Position numbers and translations under genes: made by a program | Part shown: positions 8,401 through 16,647 of the stretch, piece by piece | Numbering within the stretch: position 1 is the stretch's first letter | Layout: the number at the start of each line of letters is the position of its first letter | Origin: an uncultured Clostridia bacterium | GTDB taxonomy: Bacteria > Bacillota > Clostridia > Lachnospirales > CAG-274 | Length of the DNA stretch: 64,000 bases | Reading direction: 5' to 3' | NCBI GenBank assembly: GCA_947630475.1 | Contig: CANRHR010000009.1 | Span: 1-64,000, forward strand | The notes under the pieces: generated by a model | The model's database searches: none | The model's input: only the letters and a program-made list of their open reading frames with translations | What the model was told of the DNA's origin: nothing

Positions 8401-10542
8401 TCAAAAAACAAACTGAAAAATTTTTGATGCGCAAGTAATTATAAAACATATAATGCAGCCCAAAACAGTTGGAACCAAAAACGAAATCAAAGTCCATTTA
8501 AAGCTTTTTGTTTCCTTTTTTATTGTCATAAGAGTTGTTGAGCAGGGCCAATGCATAAGAGAGAAAATCATTGTGCAGGCAGCTGTAAGCCACGTCCACC
8601 CATTATTAAGCAAAATACATTTAAGCTCTTCAATACTTTGATAATCCCTTAATCCCCCTTCTGAAAGGTAAGCCATAAGAATTATAGGCATAACGATCTC
8701 GTTAGCAGGAAGCCCCAATATAAATGCCATTAATATCACTCCGTCAAGCCCTATAAGCTTTGCAAAAGGATCTAAAAAATTCGATACATAATATAAAAGC
8801 GCAATGTCATTATAACAGATATTGGCAAGCAAAAATATAATTGCTCCGGCAGGAACTGCCGCTATTACCGCCCTTGCCAAAACAAACAGCGTTCTGTCCA
8901 AAACCGAGCGTACAATAAGCTTTGCTATCTGAGGCTTTCTGTAAGGAGGAAGCTCCAACGTAAAATTTGAGGGAACTCCTTTTAAAATTGTTAAGGAAAG
9001 CAGCTTAGATGTAAAAAAAGTCATTAATATTCCAAAAAGTATAACCATTGTTAAAATAACGGTTGAAACAAATGAAGAATCGGCTGCTCCGACCGATACA
9101 AAAAACATTGTTATAATCGCTATAAGCGTTGGAAATCTTCCGTTGCAGGGTACCATAGAATTTGTAATAATCGCTATAAGCCTTTCTCTTGGCGAATCAA
9201 TAATTCTGCAGCCCACAACGCCTGCCGCATTACAACCAAAACCCATAGCCATTGTCAGAGATTGCTTTCCGCAGGCGCTGCAGCATTTAAAGCATTTATC
9301 AAGATTAAAAGCAATCCTGGGCAAATATCCCAAATCCTCCAAAAGAGTAAATAACGGGAAAAAAATAGCCATAGGAGGCAGCATTACCGCAATAACCCAA
9401 GAAACAACCTTATATATTCCCAAAATAAAAAAGTCCGTTAAAAATTCGGGCATATTTATATATTCAAAAAAACTCCAAAGCTTAAGTTCCAAAGCCGAAA
9501 ACATATTTGAAAGCAACGCCGATGGATAATTTGCCCCCTTAATCGTTATCCAAAATATTACAGCCAAAAGCATAAGCATAATAGGAATACCTGTATATTT
9601 TCCCGTAAGTATTTTATCTATCTTATATTGTTTTGTATTATAATCGGATTTTTTATAGCTTACCACCAATCGAGCTGTTTTTTCCGCTTTTTTTATGATT
9701 TGCGATATTGTTATATCCGAAACCGATGCCTTATTAAAGCTTTGGGTTAAATCTTTTCTTAATTGAAGCACAAGCAATTTTAACTCTTCGTCCTTAGACA
9801 GATCAAAACCCAAAAAATCCGAAATTGCATTGAGCATACTTTTTTCGCCTTCTATAAACTTAAGGCTAAGCCATTTCAAATTTATATTTTTATTAATTTT
9901 AGGCTTAATTATTTCCTCGGTTAAAATTATGGCATCAGCCAGCTCTTGCGAATAAATAATTTCCTGTTCGGCTGTTTCTGTTTTATATACTTCATTTAGC
10001 AGCCTTTCCTTTAGCTCCTCCAAACCTATACCTTTAACGGCAGAGGTTAAAACAACAGGAACATTTAAAAGTTTTTCAAGCAGATGTGAATTTACAACTA
10101 TGCCCTTTTTTTCAGCTTCGTCTATCAAATTAATGCAAATTATTGTTTTGGGAACAACCTCTTTTATTTGAAAAACAAGATTTAAATTTCTCTCTAAACA
10201 AGATGCGTCACAAACAACAATTGCGGCGTCGCAGCCCGAAAAACATATAAAATTTCTTGCTGCCTCTTCTTCCTTTGAGCAGGTGTAAAGAGAATATGTC
10301 CCGGGTATATCTGCAAGTGTAAATTTTTCTCCTTTATAAATAAAACTTCCGCAGGCATTTGCAACAGTTTTGCCCGCCCAGTTTCCCGTGTGCTGCTTAA
10401 GCCCTGTAAGAGCATTAAAAATACTGCTTTTTCCAACATTTGGATTGCCTGCCAAAGCTATCAATTTGCCTTGATTTTCAGGGTTTAATATAATATCTTT
10501 TTCATTTGCGCCAAAACCTGTCGATGAAGACGTTAATCCCAT
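8401..10542 (-). CDS. feoB: ferrous iron transporter FeoB
   Basis: 713 residues. N-terminal G domain with G1 GNPNVGKSS, G3 DIPGTY and G4 NLID, then the helical NFeoB domain, then two Gate repeats and about nine to ten membrane segments with the conserved GCNAAGV and CNGRFP motifs. It imports Fe2+ under anoxic conditions. The start is two bases after the feoA stop and uses GGAGG within the last feoA codons. Operon with feoA; the DtxR-type gene across the gap is the likely regulator. Confidence 0.97.
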   Translation of the reverse strand: MGLTSSSTGFGANEKDIILNPENQGKLIALAGNPNVGKSSIFNALTGLKQHTGNWAGKTVANACGSFIYKGEKFTLADIPGTYSLYTCSKEEEAARNFICFSGCDAAIVVCDASCLERNLNLVFQIKEVVPKTIICINLIDEAEKKGIVVNSHLLEKLLNVPVVLTSAVKGIGLEELKERLLNEVYKTETAEQEIIYSQELADAIILTEEIIKPKINKNINLKWLSLKFIEGEKSMLNAISDFLGFDLSKDEELKLLVLQLRKDLTQSFNKASVSDITISQIIKKAEKTARLVVSYKKSDYNTKQYKIDKILTGKYTGIPIMLMLLAVIFWITIKGANYPSALLSNMFSALELKLWSFFEYINMPEFLTDFFILGIYKVVSWVIAVMLPPMAIFFPLFTLLEDLGYLPRIAFNLDKCFKCCSACGKQSLTMAMGFGCNAAGVVGCRIIDSPRERLIAIITNSMVPCNGRFPTLIAIITMFFVSVGAADSSFVSTVILTMVILFGILMTFFTSKLLSLTILKGVPSNFTLELPPYRKPQIAKLIVRSVLDRTLFVLARAVIAAVPAGAIIFLLANICYNDIALLYYVSNFLDPFAKLIGLDGVILMAFILGLPANEIVMPIILMAYLSEGGLRDYQSIEELKCILLNNGWTWLTAACTMIFSLMHWPCSTTLMTIKKETKSFKWTLISFLVPTVLGCIICFIITCASKIFQFVF

Positions 10543-10543
10543 T

Positions 10544-10792
10544 TTATACCTCCAAGGTGTTTATAATTATCTTTGATGAGATATCATTCCTAAGAGCAAT
10601 TACGGCTCCTCTTATCAGATAAGCCCCGGGATCTCCCCATGGGCTTTTTAATATACATTCTATATTTGTGCCCTCTATAATCCCTAAATCCTGAAGTCTT
10701 CGTTTTATTTCACCGCAGAGCTTTAAAGATTTTACTGTGGCTTTATCTCCCACAGAAATAGAATTTAACGAAATTTCTTTATTATCATTCAT
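10544..10792 (-). CDS. feoA: ferrous iron transport protein FeoA
   Basis: 82 residues, one SH3-like FeoA domain (SISVGDKATV, LQDLGIIEGT, ALRND). Small cytosolic partner of FeoB. First gene of feoAB, transcribed away from the DtxR-type regulator. Confidence 0.95.
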   Translation of the reverse strand: MNDNKEISLNSISVGDKATVKSLKLCGEIKRRLQDLGIIEGTNIECILKSPWGDPGAYLIRGAVIALRNDISSKIIINTLEV

Positions 10793-10831
10793 AAAAATCC
10801 TCCCAACAAATATATATTAGTAATAAGCTTT

Positions 10832-10925
10832 TTAACCAACACGGAAATTACTCCCTGCCTTAATACAGTAAAAATCTTGAATAATTAAGTTGGTTATTAA
10901 TAAGCGGCGTAAGCAAAGGTTATAA
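10832..10925 (-). repeat. dispersed repeat family A, degenerate copy (reverse orientation)
   Basis: Outer arms TTAACCAAC (from 10832) and GTTGGTTA (ending about 10897), followed by AAGCGGCGTAAGC, the reverse of the family's GCTTACGCnG block. The inner hairpin is not conserved, so this is a weak member. It lies in the feoA/regulator promoter region. Confidence 0.4.
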
Positions 10926-10935
10926 ATTTTAGAAT

Positions 10936-10951
10936 TTTTCCCTAAGGAAAA
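10936..10951. promoter_or_regulatory. candidate operator between feoA and the DtxR-type gene
   Basis: Dyad TTTTCC-CTAA-GGAAAA, with weaker extension by AGAAT and ATTCT on either side. Its position between divergent feoA and a metalloregulator makes it a candidate metal-responsive operator. It is not a clear match to the published DtxR or MntR consensus. Confidence 0.35.
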
Positions 10952-11012
10952 TCATTCTATATGGATATACTATGTCAATAAAATCACAGTGTTACAGACA
11001 GGAGGGATTTTT

Positions 11013-11438
11013 ATATCTGAAAATAAATACAGGACCCAAAAGGGATATGCTTTAAACAGAGCCGACAGATTTAGCTGTGTTATGGAAGATTATATAGAAA
11101 TGATCTATCGCCAAAGCAGCAAAAAGGGATATGCAAAAACAGGTGAAATAGCCGAAGCATTAAATGTAAACGCATCTTCGGCAACAAAAATGATATGCAA
11201 ACTTAAATCGTTAGGGCTTGTGGACGGTGAAAAATATGGAATTATACAACTTACAGAAAACGGAAAGAAAAAAGGTGAATTTTTATATAAAAGACATAAT
11301 ATAATTTACAGTTTTTTTTCAAAGCTGACGGGAGAAGATGTTGCGCTTGAAAAAATAGAACAGATAGAACATTTTATAGATAATAAAATGCTTAACAGTA
11401 TGGAAAAATTTATTGAAAATCATAATGACAAGCCTTAA
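11013..11438 (+). CDS. DtxR/MntR-family metal-dependent regulator, probable AUA start
   Basis: About 141 residues. Winged-helix domain (MEDYIEMIYRQS, TGEIAEALNVNASSATKMI, LGLVDGEKYG) and dimerisation domain (LYKRHNIIYSFFSKL, IEQIEHFID); no C-terminal SH3 domain, as in MntR. No ATG fits the N terminus. The only strong ribosome binding site (AGGAGGG, 11000-11006) is six bases before ATA 11013, giving SENKYR as the first residues; a GTG at 10989 lacks a site upstream. The start is therefore set at ATA with reserve. Likely controls feoAB. Confidence 0.85.
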   Translation: MSENKYRTQKGYALNRADRFSCVMEDYIEMIYRQSSKKGYAKTGEIAEALNVNASSATKMICKLKSLGLVDGEKYGIIQLTENGKKKGEFLYKRHNIIYSFFSKLTGEDVALEKIEQIEHFIDNKMLNSMEKFIENHNDKP

Positions 11439-11452
11439 ATCAGATGATAAAA

Positions 11453-11794
11453 GCTGTGAGCAAGTCTATAAGCCGAGTTCTGTATTTGACGGTCATCTAT
11501 CTTGGCGAATCGTTGCCGAAACGCTCTTGCGAACCTTGCCTGAAGCCGGACGAGCAGCCCTTTAATGCTTCAAAATCGTTCTTGCTCCGAATGGGGTTTA
11601 CAGAGCCCCCGATGTTGCCAGCGGGGCGGTGAGCTTTTACCTCGCCTTTCCACCCTTACCCGAAAAACGGGCGGTTTATTTCTGTTGCACTTTCCTTAGA
11701 GTCGCCTCCACCGGCCGTTAGCCGGCATTCTGCTCTGCGGAGCTCGGACTTTCCTCATACCTTAAGGTATGCGACCGTCCGGCTTACTCACAGC
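11453..11794 (-). ncRNA. rnpB: RNase P RNA (bacterial type A)
   Basis: 342 nt on the minus strand, 5' end near 11794. Universal blocks are present in order: GAGGAAAGTCCGAGCTCC, GTGCAACAGAAA, GGGTGGAAAGGCGAGGTAA, AGCTCACCG, CAGAACTCGGCTTATAGA. The ends pair as GCTGTGAG with CTCACAGC. The catalytic RNA of tRNA 5' maturation. Convergent with the DtxR-type gene, 14 bp away. Confidence 0.95.
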
Positions 11795-11800
11795 ATATGT

Positions 11801-11829
11801 ATTTTAACATATATTAACAATATGGTCAA
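11801..11829 (-). promoter_or_regulatory. rnpB promoter
   Basis: Minus-strand TTGACC (11824-11829) and TAAAAT (11801-11806) with exactly 17 bp between, seven bases before the rnpB 5' end. Confidence 0.8.
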
Positions 11830-11853
11830 TTTTTATTTTTTAGGATTAAAGAT

Positions 11854-12792
11854 TTAATGCCTTTTCAGCTCAAATTCAATGAGCCTGTCGATAAGACCTC
11901 CAAAGCCTATACCCGAAACATATGCTGTTTTGGGTATTAGGCTGTGAGCAGTAAGCCCCGGCAATGTATTAAGCTCAATAACATAAACCTGCTCTTCCTT
12001 AACAATCATATCAACAATGCCATATCCGCTGCATTTTAAAACCGTAAAAGCTTTTTTTGCAATTTCTTTAATCATAGTCTGCTGAAATTGAGGAAGAGTT
12101 GAAAAATCTATTTTGGTTTTATCATCTTTATATTTTGCATTATAATCATAAAATCCGCCGTCTTTTGTTGTAATATCCAAAACAGACAAAACCTCAAGAG
12201 AATTTTCGTTTTCTATAACTCCACAGGTTATTTCTCGTCCGTCAATATATTTTTCTATAAGGATATCGCTGTCATATTTTCCCGCTTCTTTAACAGCATC
12301 ATCAAGCATACTCAAATCATCCGCTATCGATATGCCAAGGCTTGATCCTCCCCTGTTGGGCTTAACAACAACAGGAAATCCCATTTCTTTAACAGCCTCG
12401 TTATATTTTTCTTCGGGATCATCTTTTTTTATAAGTATATCATCGGCAACAGGTATATAATTGCTTCTCATAACAGTTTTGCTAAGCGCCTTATCCATGC
12501 AAAGCGCGCCGGATAAAACCCCGCTGCCAAGGTATTTTATTCCCAAACATTCCAAAAGCCCCTGTACAACGCCATTTTCTCCATCTCCGCCATGCAGTGC
12601 GCTTAAAACTATATCGGGGGATAAATTGATAAGCTCCTTTACCCAGTCACTGCTTTTATTTACAGGAACTTCTAAAATATAAGTATTATATTTATCCTTA
12701 TTTATAGAGTTTAAAATATTTTCTTTTGATTTGAAAGATACATCTCTTTCTGCGGAGCTTCCTCCAACAAGGATACAAAGATTTATTTTCAT
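11854..12792 (-). CDS. ddl: D-alanine--D-alanine ligase
   Basis: 312 residues from ATG 12792, chosen for GGAGG six bases upstream; an earlier in-frame ATG lies before the site. ATP-grasp ligase that makes D-Ala-D-Ala for peptidoglycan in the cytosol. Visible motifs: GGSSAERDVSF, LHGGDGENG, VVKPNRGGSSLGI, EKYIDGREITCGV, ELNTLPGLTAHSLIPK. Length is normal. Single gene between rnpB and the GalT-like gene, with a family A repeat upstream. Confidence 0.96.
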   Translation of the reverse strand: MKINLCILVGGSSAERDVSFKSKENILNSINKDKYNTYILEVPVNKSSDWVKELINLSPDIVLSALHGGDGENGVVQGLLECLGIKYLGSGVLSGALCMDKALSKTVMRSNYIPVADDILIKKDDPEEKYNEAVKEMGFPVVVKPNRGGSSLGISIADDLSMLDDAVKEAGKYDSDILIEKYIDGREITCGVIENENSLEVLSVLDITTKDGGFYDYNAKYKDDKTKIDFSTLPQFQQTMIKEIAKKAFTVLKCSGYGIVDMIVKEEQVYVIELNTLPGLTAHSLIPKTAYVSGIGFGGLIDRLIEFELKRH

Positions 12793-12826
12793 TTTATGCC
12801 TCCGACATATCAACGCTATTTATATG

Positions 12827-12899
12827 GATATCAATACTTCTCGCTGTATATACTAATCAACGAAATATCCGCCGTCCAAAGGACAGCCTTATTGGTTTA
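12827..12899 (+). repeat. dispersed repeat family A, copy 1
   Basis: Begins GATATCAATACTTCTCGCTGT and ends TTATTGGTTTA; contains TAATCAAC, an inner hairpin GTCC-AAA-GGAC and the outer partner TTGGTTTA. Its last bases supply the stop codon of the GalT-like gene (minus strand). Confidence 0.55.
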
Positions 12900-13814
12900 A
12901 ATCTCAACATCTCTGAGAATTTTAGCTGCGTTTTCCGGAAAAGTTGAGCTTATAAAGCTGCCCGTTGAAAATTCAAAGCCTGCCATATGGCCTATTCTCG
13001 GTATAATCTGAATGAAAAAATGCATAAAATCATCACCCATTCCATCCGGTGTTGAATAAAAACAGATATTATAGCAAATTCCTTCATATATTTTTGAAAG
13101 CCTTTCGATACAATGCTTTAAAATAGGCGCAAGGCTTTTAATCTCATTATCGGTTAAATATTTAAAGTTATGTATGTGTCTTTTCGGCATTATGTGCATT
13201 TCATATGAAAACTTAGCATCATAAGGACAAAATGCAATAATTTCATCATTTTGCTCAATTATTCTCTCATCAAATTCTAAATTGCAAAAATAACATTTAC
13301 CAGTTTCCTTTTTATAATTTTCAAGTCTTTCAAGCATTTGAATATGCTTTGTCGGCACAACAGGCAGCCCTGTAATCTGCCAATGAGAATGTGACTGAGA
13401 AGCGCCTGCATCCATGCCTTGATTTTTAAAAATTTGAACAAAGCTTAATCGACTGTCTTTTTCAAGCTCCGATGCTCTGTATTTTAAAACATTTAAAAGC
13501 TTTTCCATATGCTCATAAGAAAACATACTAAGCCTCTGCTCATGGTCAAGTGTGTCTATAACAACATCATGCACGCTGAAAAGCTCCTCGGAAGGAGTTA
13601 AATAAGGATATTTATTCGGGACTATCCTTATCTGATTATCTTCGGTTGCAAATACTCTTTTTGGAGTCATATATTCATTTTCAAGACAAAACGGACAAAC
13701 CTCCTTTGGAGTGTGCCTAATATTAATTTTTTTAAAGCTGTGAGGTCTTTTTGCTCTTTCTTCCGCATAAAAAACATATTCGTCAGTTAAAAAACATTTT
13801 CTCATCATAATCAT
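12897..13814 (-). CDS. GalT-like HIT-superfamily nucleotidyltransferase (DUF4931-type)
   Basis: 305 residues. HIT-superfamily fold with the HxHxQ active-site signature (SQSHSHWQ, about residue 152), a CPFC pair near residue 40 and CYFC near 185 that may bind zinc, and a second His-rich segment (MPKRHIHNF). These match galactose-1-phosphate uridylyltransferase relatives, but the protein is shorter than classical GalT and has no gal genes beside it, so the substrate is uncertain. Several ATGs lie close together (13814, 13808, 13805); GGGTG before them best fits 13808. Confidence 0.75.
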   Translation of the reverse strand: MIMMRKCFLTDEYVFYAEERAKRPHSFKKINIRHTPKEVCPFCLENEYMTPKRVFATEDNQIRIVPNKYPYLTPSEELFSVHDVVIDTLDHEQRLSMFSYEHMEKLLNVLKYRASELEKDSRLSFVQIFKNQGMDAGASQSHSHWQITGLPVVPTKHIQMLERLENYKKETGKCYFCNLEFDERIIEQNDEIIAFCPYDAKFSYEMHIMPKRHIHNFKYLTDNEIKSLAPILKHCIERLSKIYEGICYNICFYSTPDGMGDDFMHFFIQIIPRIGHMAGFEFSTGSFISSTFPENAAKILRDVEI

Positions 13815-13845
13815 TTCACCCGCTTATTTTCATAATTAAAAATAA

Positions 13846-15438
13846 TTAACCGCTTATAAACCATTTTTGAATATCTGTAAGAGAATTATCCGATGTTGGA
13901 GAACCCTCCGCATAAACATTTTTGTTTGTCAAAACTATAGAATCTTTAAACAATATTCCTATAAAAGGAAGCTGATCGGCACAGTATTTTTGTATTTCAC
14001 ACATATATTTTTTATATTCTTCTTCTCCAACCGCTTCGCACGCCTGCCCCAACAGCAGATCCATATTTTCGTCAGAATAATTTGTATAATTTATACCTGC
14101 GCCGCTTGTCGAATATGATGCAAGCAGACATCTTAAATCAGGGGTTGAAGAAAGCTTAACCCCTCCGACAAACATATCGAAGCTGTTTTCATCAAGGGCT
14201 TTTTTATATTCATCAAACGGCATCTTAATCACCGTAACTTTCATGCCGATCTGATTTAAACAATTGGCAATAAGATTTGCGCTTTCACATCTTTCGTTAT
14301 TGTCCTCATTCACTATAAGGCCAAATGCCAAAGCATCACTGCTAAAACCGCTTTGAGCAACAAACTGCGCCGCATTCTGCAAATTGTATTCATAGAATGT
14401 AAGCTCGTCCTTACAGCTCAGCCACGAATTGGGGTTTACGGGAACAAGGCTCTGCACAGCGTTTGAAAGATATATGCTCTCTGTTATTTCGCTTGAAGGA
14501 AGAGCGCAGGCAATCGCTTTTCTTACGTTTATATTCTGAAAAACAGGATTATTAAAATTATAACCCAAAAATTCAAAGCTGTTTGTATTCACTCTCACTG
14601 ATTTCGCATTCTCTAAATTATTAAACTTTCCCCATTGGGAAACATCTACAGTAATGACATCTGTCACCTCCTGCTCAAAAGCATATAAATCTGTTTCATC
14701 ATTATCGGTAATTATAAATTCAACGCTGTCTATATAAGGCGTTCCTTTAAAGTTAGAGCTTTTTGTCAATGTCATCTTTTTGACGGTATCATAGCTTTCA
14801 AACTTATAAAGACCGCTTCCCATAGGCTTCATATTTAAATCTTCATCTGTTTTTTTTGAATAATAATGTTTCGGTATAACAGGAAAACATAAATTATACA
14901 TACAAGCCCCATATGCTCCGGAATATCTTATAACCAATGTTGAAGAATCCAATGCCCTGAAGCTTTCAAGATTTGTCATAGTTCTGCTGTAAAAAGACGT
15001 TGGATTTGCCTTTATTGTATCCAAAGAATAAACCACATCCTCGGCGGTAATTCTTTCGCCATCCTGCCAAAGAGCATCTTGGCGCAAATTTACGGTAAGT
15101 TCCAGTCCGTCTGATGAAAGCGAATAACTTTGAGCAATATTAGGAACTACTTTGCTGTTTGTATCAATATAAAAAAGCGGCTCAAAAATAAGCTTTAACG
15201 CTCTGTCAACAGTAACGTCGTCATTTATAAGAGGATTAAGAGTTTTGGGTATTCTCATAGACATTTTAAGAGTCCCTCCGTTTTGCGGTGAAGGCTTATC
15301 CTTCGTTTCCTGTTCATCATCGATCTTTAGGATCTGCTCCAATGCAGATTTTTGTGATTTTTGCTCATTATTCAAATTATTTTCACAGCCTGCCAAAACA
15401 AACGGCAGCAGACAAAAAATTATAATTTTTTTAACCAT
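13846..15438 (-). CDS. peptide/nickel-type ABC transporter substrate-binding lipoprotein
   Basis: 530 residues from ATG 15438 (GGAGG upstream). Signal peptide with lipobox VLAGC, an Asn/Gln/Lys-rich linker, then an SBP_bac_5 domain (TLNPLINDDVTVDRAL, QSYSLSSDGLELTVNLR, WQDGERITAEDVVYSL). It binds oligopeptides or similar ligands outside the membrane. No permease or ATPase gene is nearby, so its transporter partners lie elsewhere. Overlaps the upstream transglycosylase gene by 8 bp, an odd pairing that suggests an uptake role linked to wall turnover (inference). Confidence 0.92.
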   Translation of the reverse strand: MVKKIIIFCLLPFVLAGCENNLNNEQKSQKSALEQILKIDDEQETKDKPSPQNGGTLKMSMRIPKTLNPLINDDVTVDRALKLIFEPLFYIDTNSKVVPNIAQSYSLSSDGLELTVNLRQDALWQDGERITAEDVVYSLDTIKANPTSFYSRTMTNLESFRALDSSTLVIRYSGAYGACMYNLCFPVIPKHYYSKKTDEDLNMKPMGSGLYKFESYDTVKKMTLTKSSNFKGTPYIDSVEFIITDNDETDLYAFEQEVTDVITVDVSQWGKFNNLENAKSVRVNTNSFEFLGYNFNNPVFQNINVRKAIACALPSSEITESIYLSNAVQSLVPVNPNSWLSCKDELTFYEYNLQNAAQFVAQSGFSSDALAFGLIVNEDNNERCESANLIANCLNQIGMKVTVIKMPFDEYKKALDENSFDMFVGGVKLSSTPDLRCLLASYSTSGAGINYTNYSDENMDLLLGQACEAVGEEEYKKYMCEIQKYCADQLPFIGILFKDSIVLTNKNVYAEGSPTSDNSLTDIQKWFISG

Positions 15439-16015
15439 AATTACCTCCAAGCAGCTTGAAAATAAATTCGTATATCCTTTTGCTTGAATTAACCTTCTCT
15501 ACATATCTGCTCGTTTCTTCAAACGGTATGTTATCAAGGCTTTCACCTGTTTTTGAATATCTTTGGTCGTTTATCCACTTTGAAACATTTCCGCTTCCGG
15601 CATTGTAAGAAGCTATAACGAGTGTCAAATCCGAATTATATTCTCTCATCAGCCTGCTTAAATACCAACAACCTATTTCTATATTGATTTCAGGTTCTTT
15701 AATTCTTTCATAGCTGTAGTTTTCTATACCTATTATTTCTCCCGCCCAGTCCGCAGTAGGCTTCATAAGCTGCATAAGACCGCTGGCGCCTTTGCCGGAA
15801 ACCGCCTCTTCGTTAAAATGGCTCTCTGTATTTATAACCGCCATAACAAGGGCAGGCTCAAGCTTATATTTAAGAGAATATTTTTTTACCGTATCCAAAT
15901 GCTTTAATGGATACAGCTTAAAAAAGACAGCCGCCGAAAATGCGGCAAAAGCAATAACACATAAAATAACAAACAAAATCTTAAGCGGTTTTTTTAAGCT
16001 AAAAGCATAAAACAT
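15431..16015 (-). CDS. membrane-anchored lytic transglycosylase (SLT domain)
   Basis: 194 residues. N-terminal transmembrane anchor (about 12-33) and an SLT/Slt70-like domain with the catalytic Glu in NTESHFNEEA, then SGKGASGLMQLMKPTA and ASYNAGSGNV. Cleaves peptidoglycan glycan strands outside the membrane. It is tightly linked to the coaE-polA genes upstream and overlaps the substrate-binding protein downstream. Confidence 0.93.
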   Translation of the reverse strand: MFYAFSLKKPLKILFVILCVIAFAAFSAAVFFKLYPLKHLDTVKKYSLKYKLEPALVMAVINTESHFNEEAVSGKGASGLMQLMKPTADWAGEIIGIENYSYERIKEPEINIEIGCWYLSRLMREYNSDLTLVIASYNAGSGNVSKWINDQRYSKTGESLDNIPFEETSRYVEKVNSSKRIYEFIFKLLGGNYG

Positions 16016-16029
16016 ATATTTTCTCCATT

Positions 16030-16647
16030 TTAACGGTATATCCGATTTAAAATTTCATCTATCTTTAAATATAACCCTGTTTTATCTTCATCGGAATTAT
16101 CCAATATTTCATTGGAAAATTTTTTTAAAATTTCAAAACTTGTTTGGTTATTAAATCTTTCTTCAGTTTTTTTTCTCGAAATACCATCTCTTTTTGTAAT
16201 CCTTTCTATTCTTTTTTCGTAATCGGCGCAAACAAGCCAAACAAAGTCGCAGCTTTTATAAAGCCCTGTTTCTATAAGAAGCGGCGCATCTATAACAATA
16301 TAATCATATTCTGTGCAGCCTTCAGTTATTTCATTTTTAATCGATAAAATTTCCTCAATAATTTTTTTATGAGTTATTTCATTCAGTCTTTCAAGCTTTT
16401 GAGGATCATTAAAAACAATCGAAGCCAGTTTTTTTCTGTTTATCGAGCCGTCACTGCTTAAAATATCATAGCCAAACTCAGATACGATTTCATTATAACA
16501 TATTTTGCCGGGTTTTGTAAGATAATGTGAAATTTTATCTGCATCTATTATAAAAGCTCCTTTAGTTTTTAAATATTGGCATATTGTGCTTTTCCCTGAG
16601 CCGGAGCTTCCTGTAATTCCTATTGTTTTAATTTTATTTTGCTTCAT
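16030..16647 (-). CDS. coaE: dephospho-CoA kinase
   Basis: 205 residues from ATG 16647, inside the end of polA (14-bp overlap) with AAGGAG nine bases upstream. P-loop GSSGSGKSTI, DADKI and the Leu-rich lid (IDAPLLIETGLY) define CoaE, the last step of coenzyme A synthesis. The polA-coaE order is common in Firmicutes. Confidence 0.95.
   Translation of the reverse strand: MKQNKIKTIGITGSSGSGKSTICQYLKTKGAFIIDADKISHYLTKPGKICYNEIVSEFGYDILSSDGSINRKKLASIVFNDPQKLERLNEITHKKIIEEILSIKNEITEGCTEYDYIVIDAPLLIETGLYKSCDFVWLVCADYEKRIERITKRDGISRKKTEERFNNQTSFEILKKFSNEILDNSDEDKTGLYLKIDEILNRIYR

Noticed and set aside
11444-11632. 62-codon ORF on the plus strand
   Set aside because: It lies wholly antisense to the RNase P RNA.
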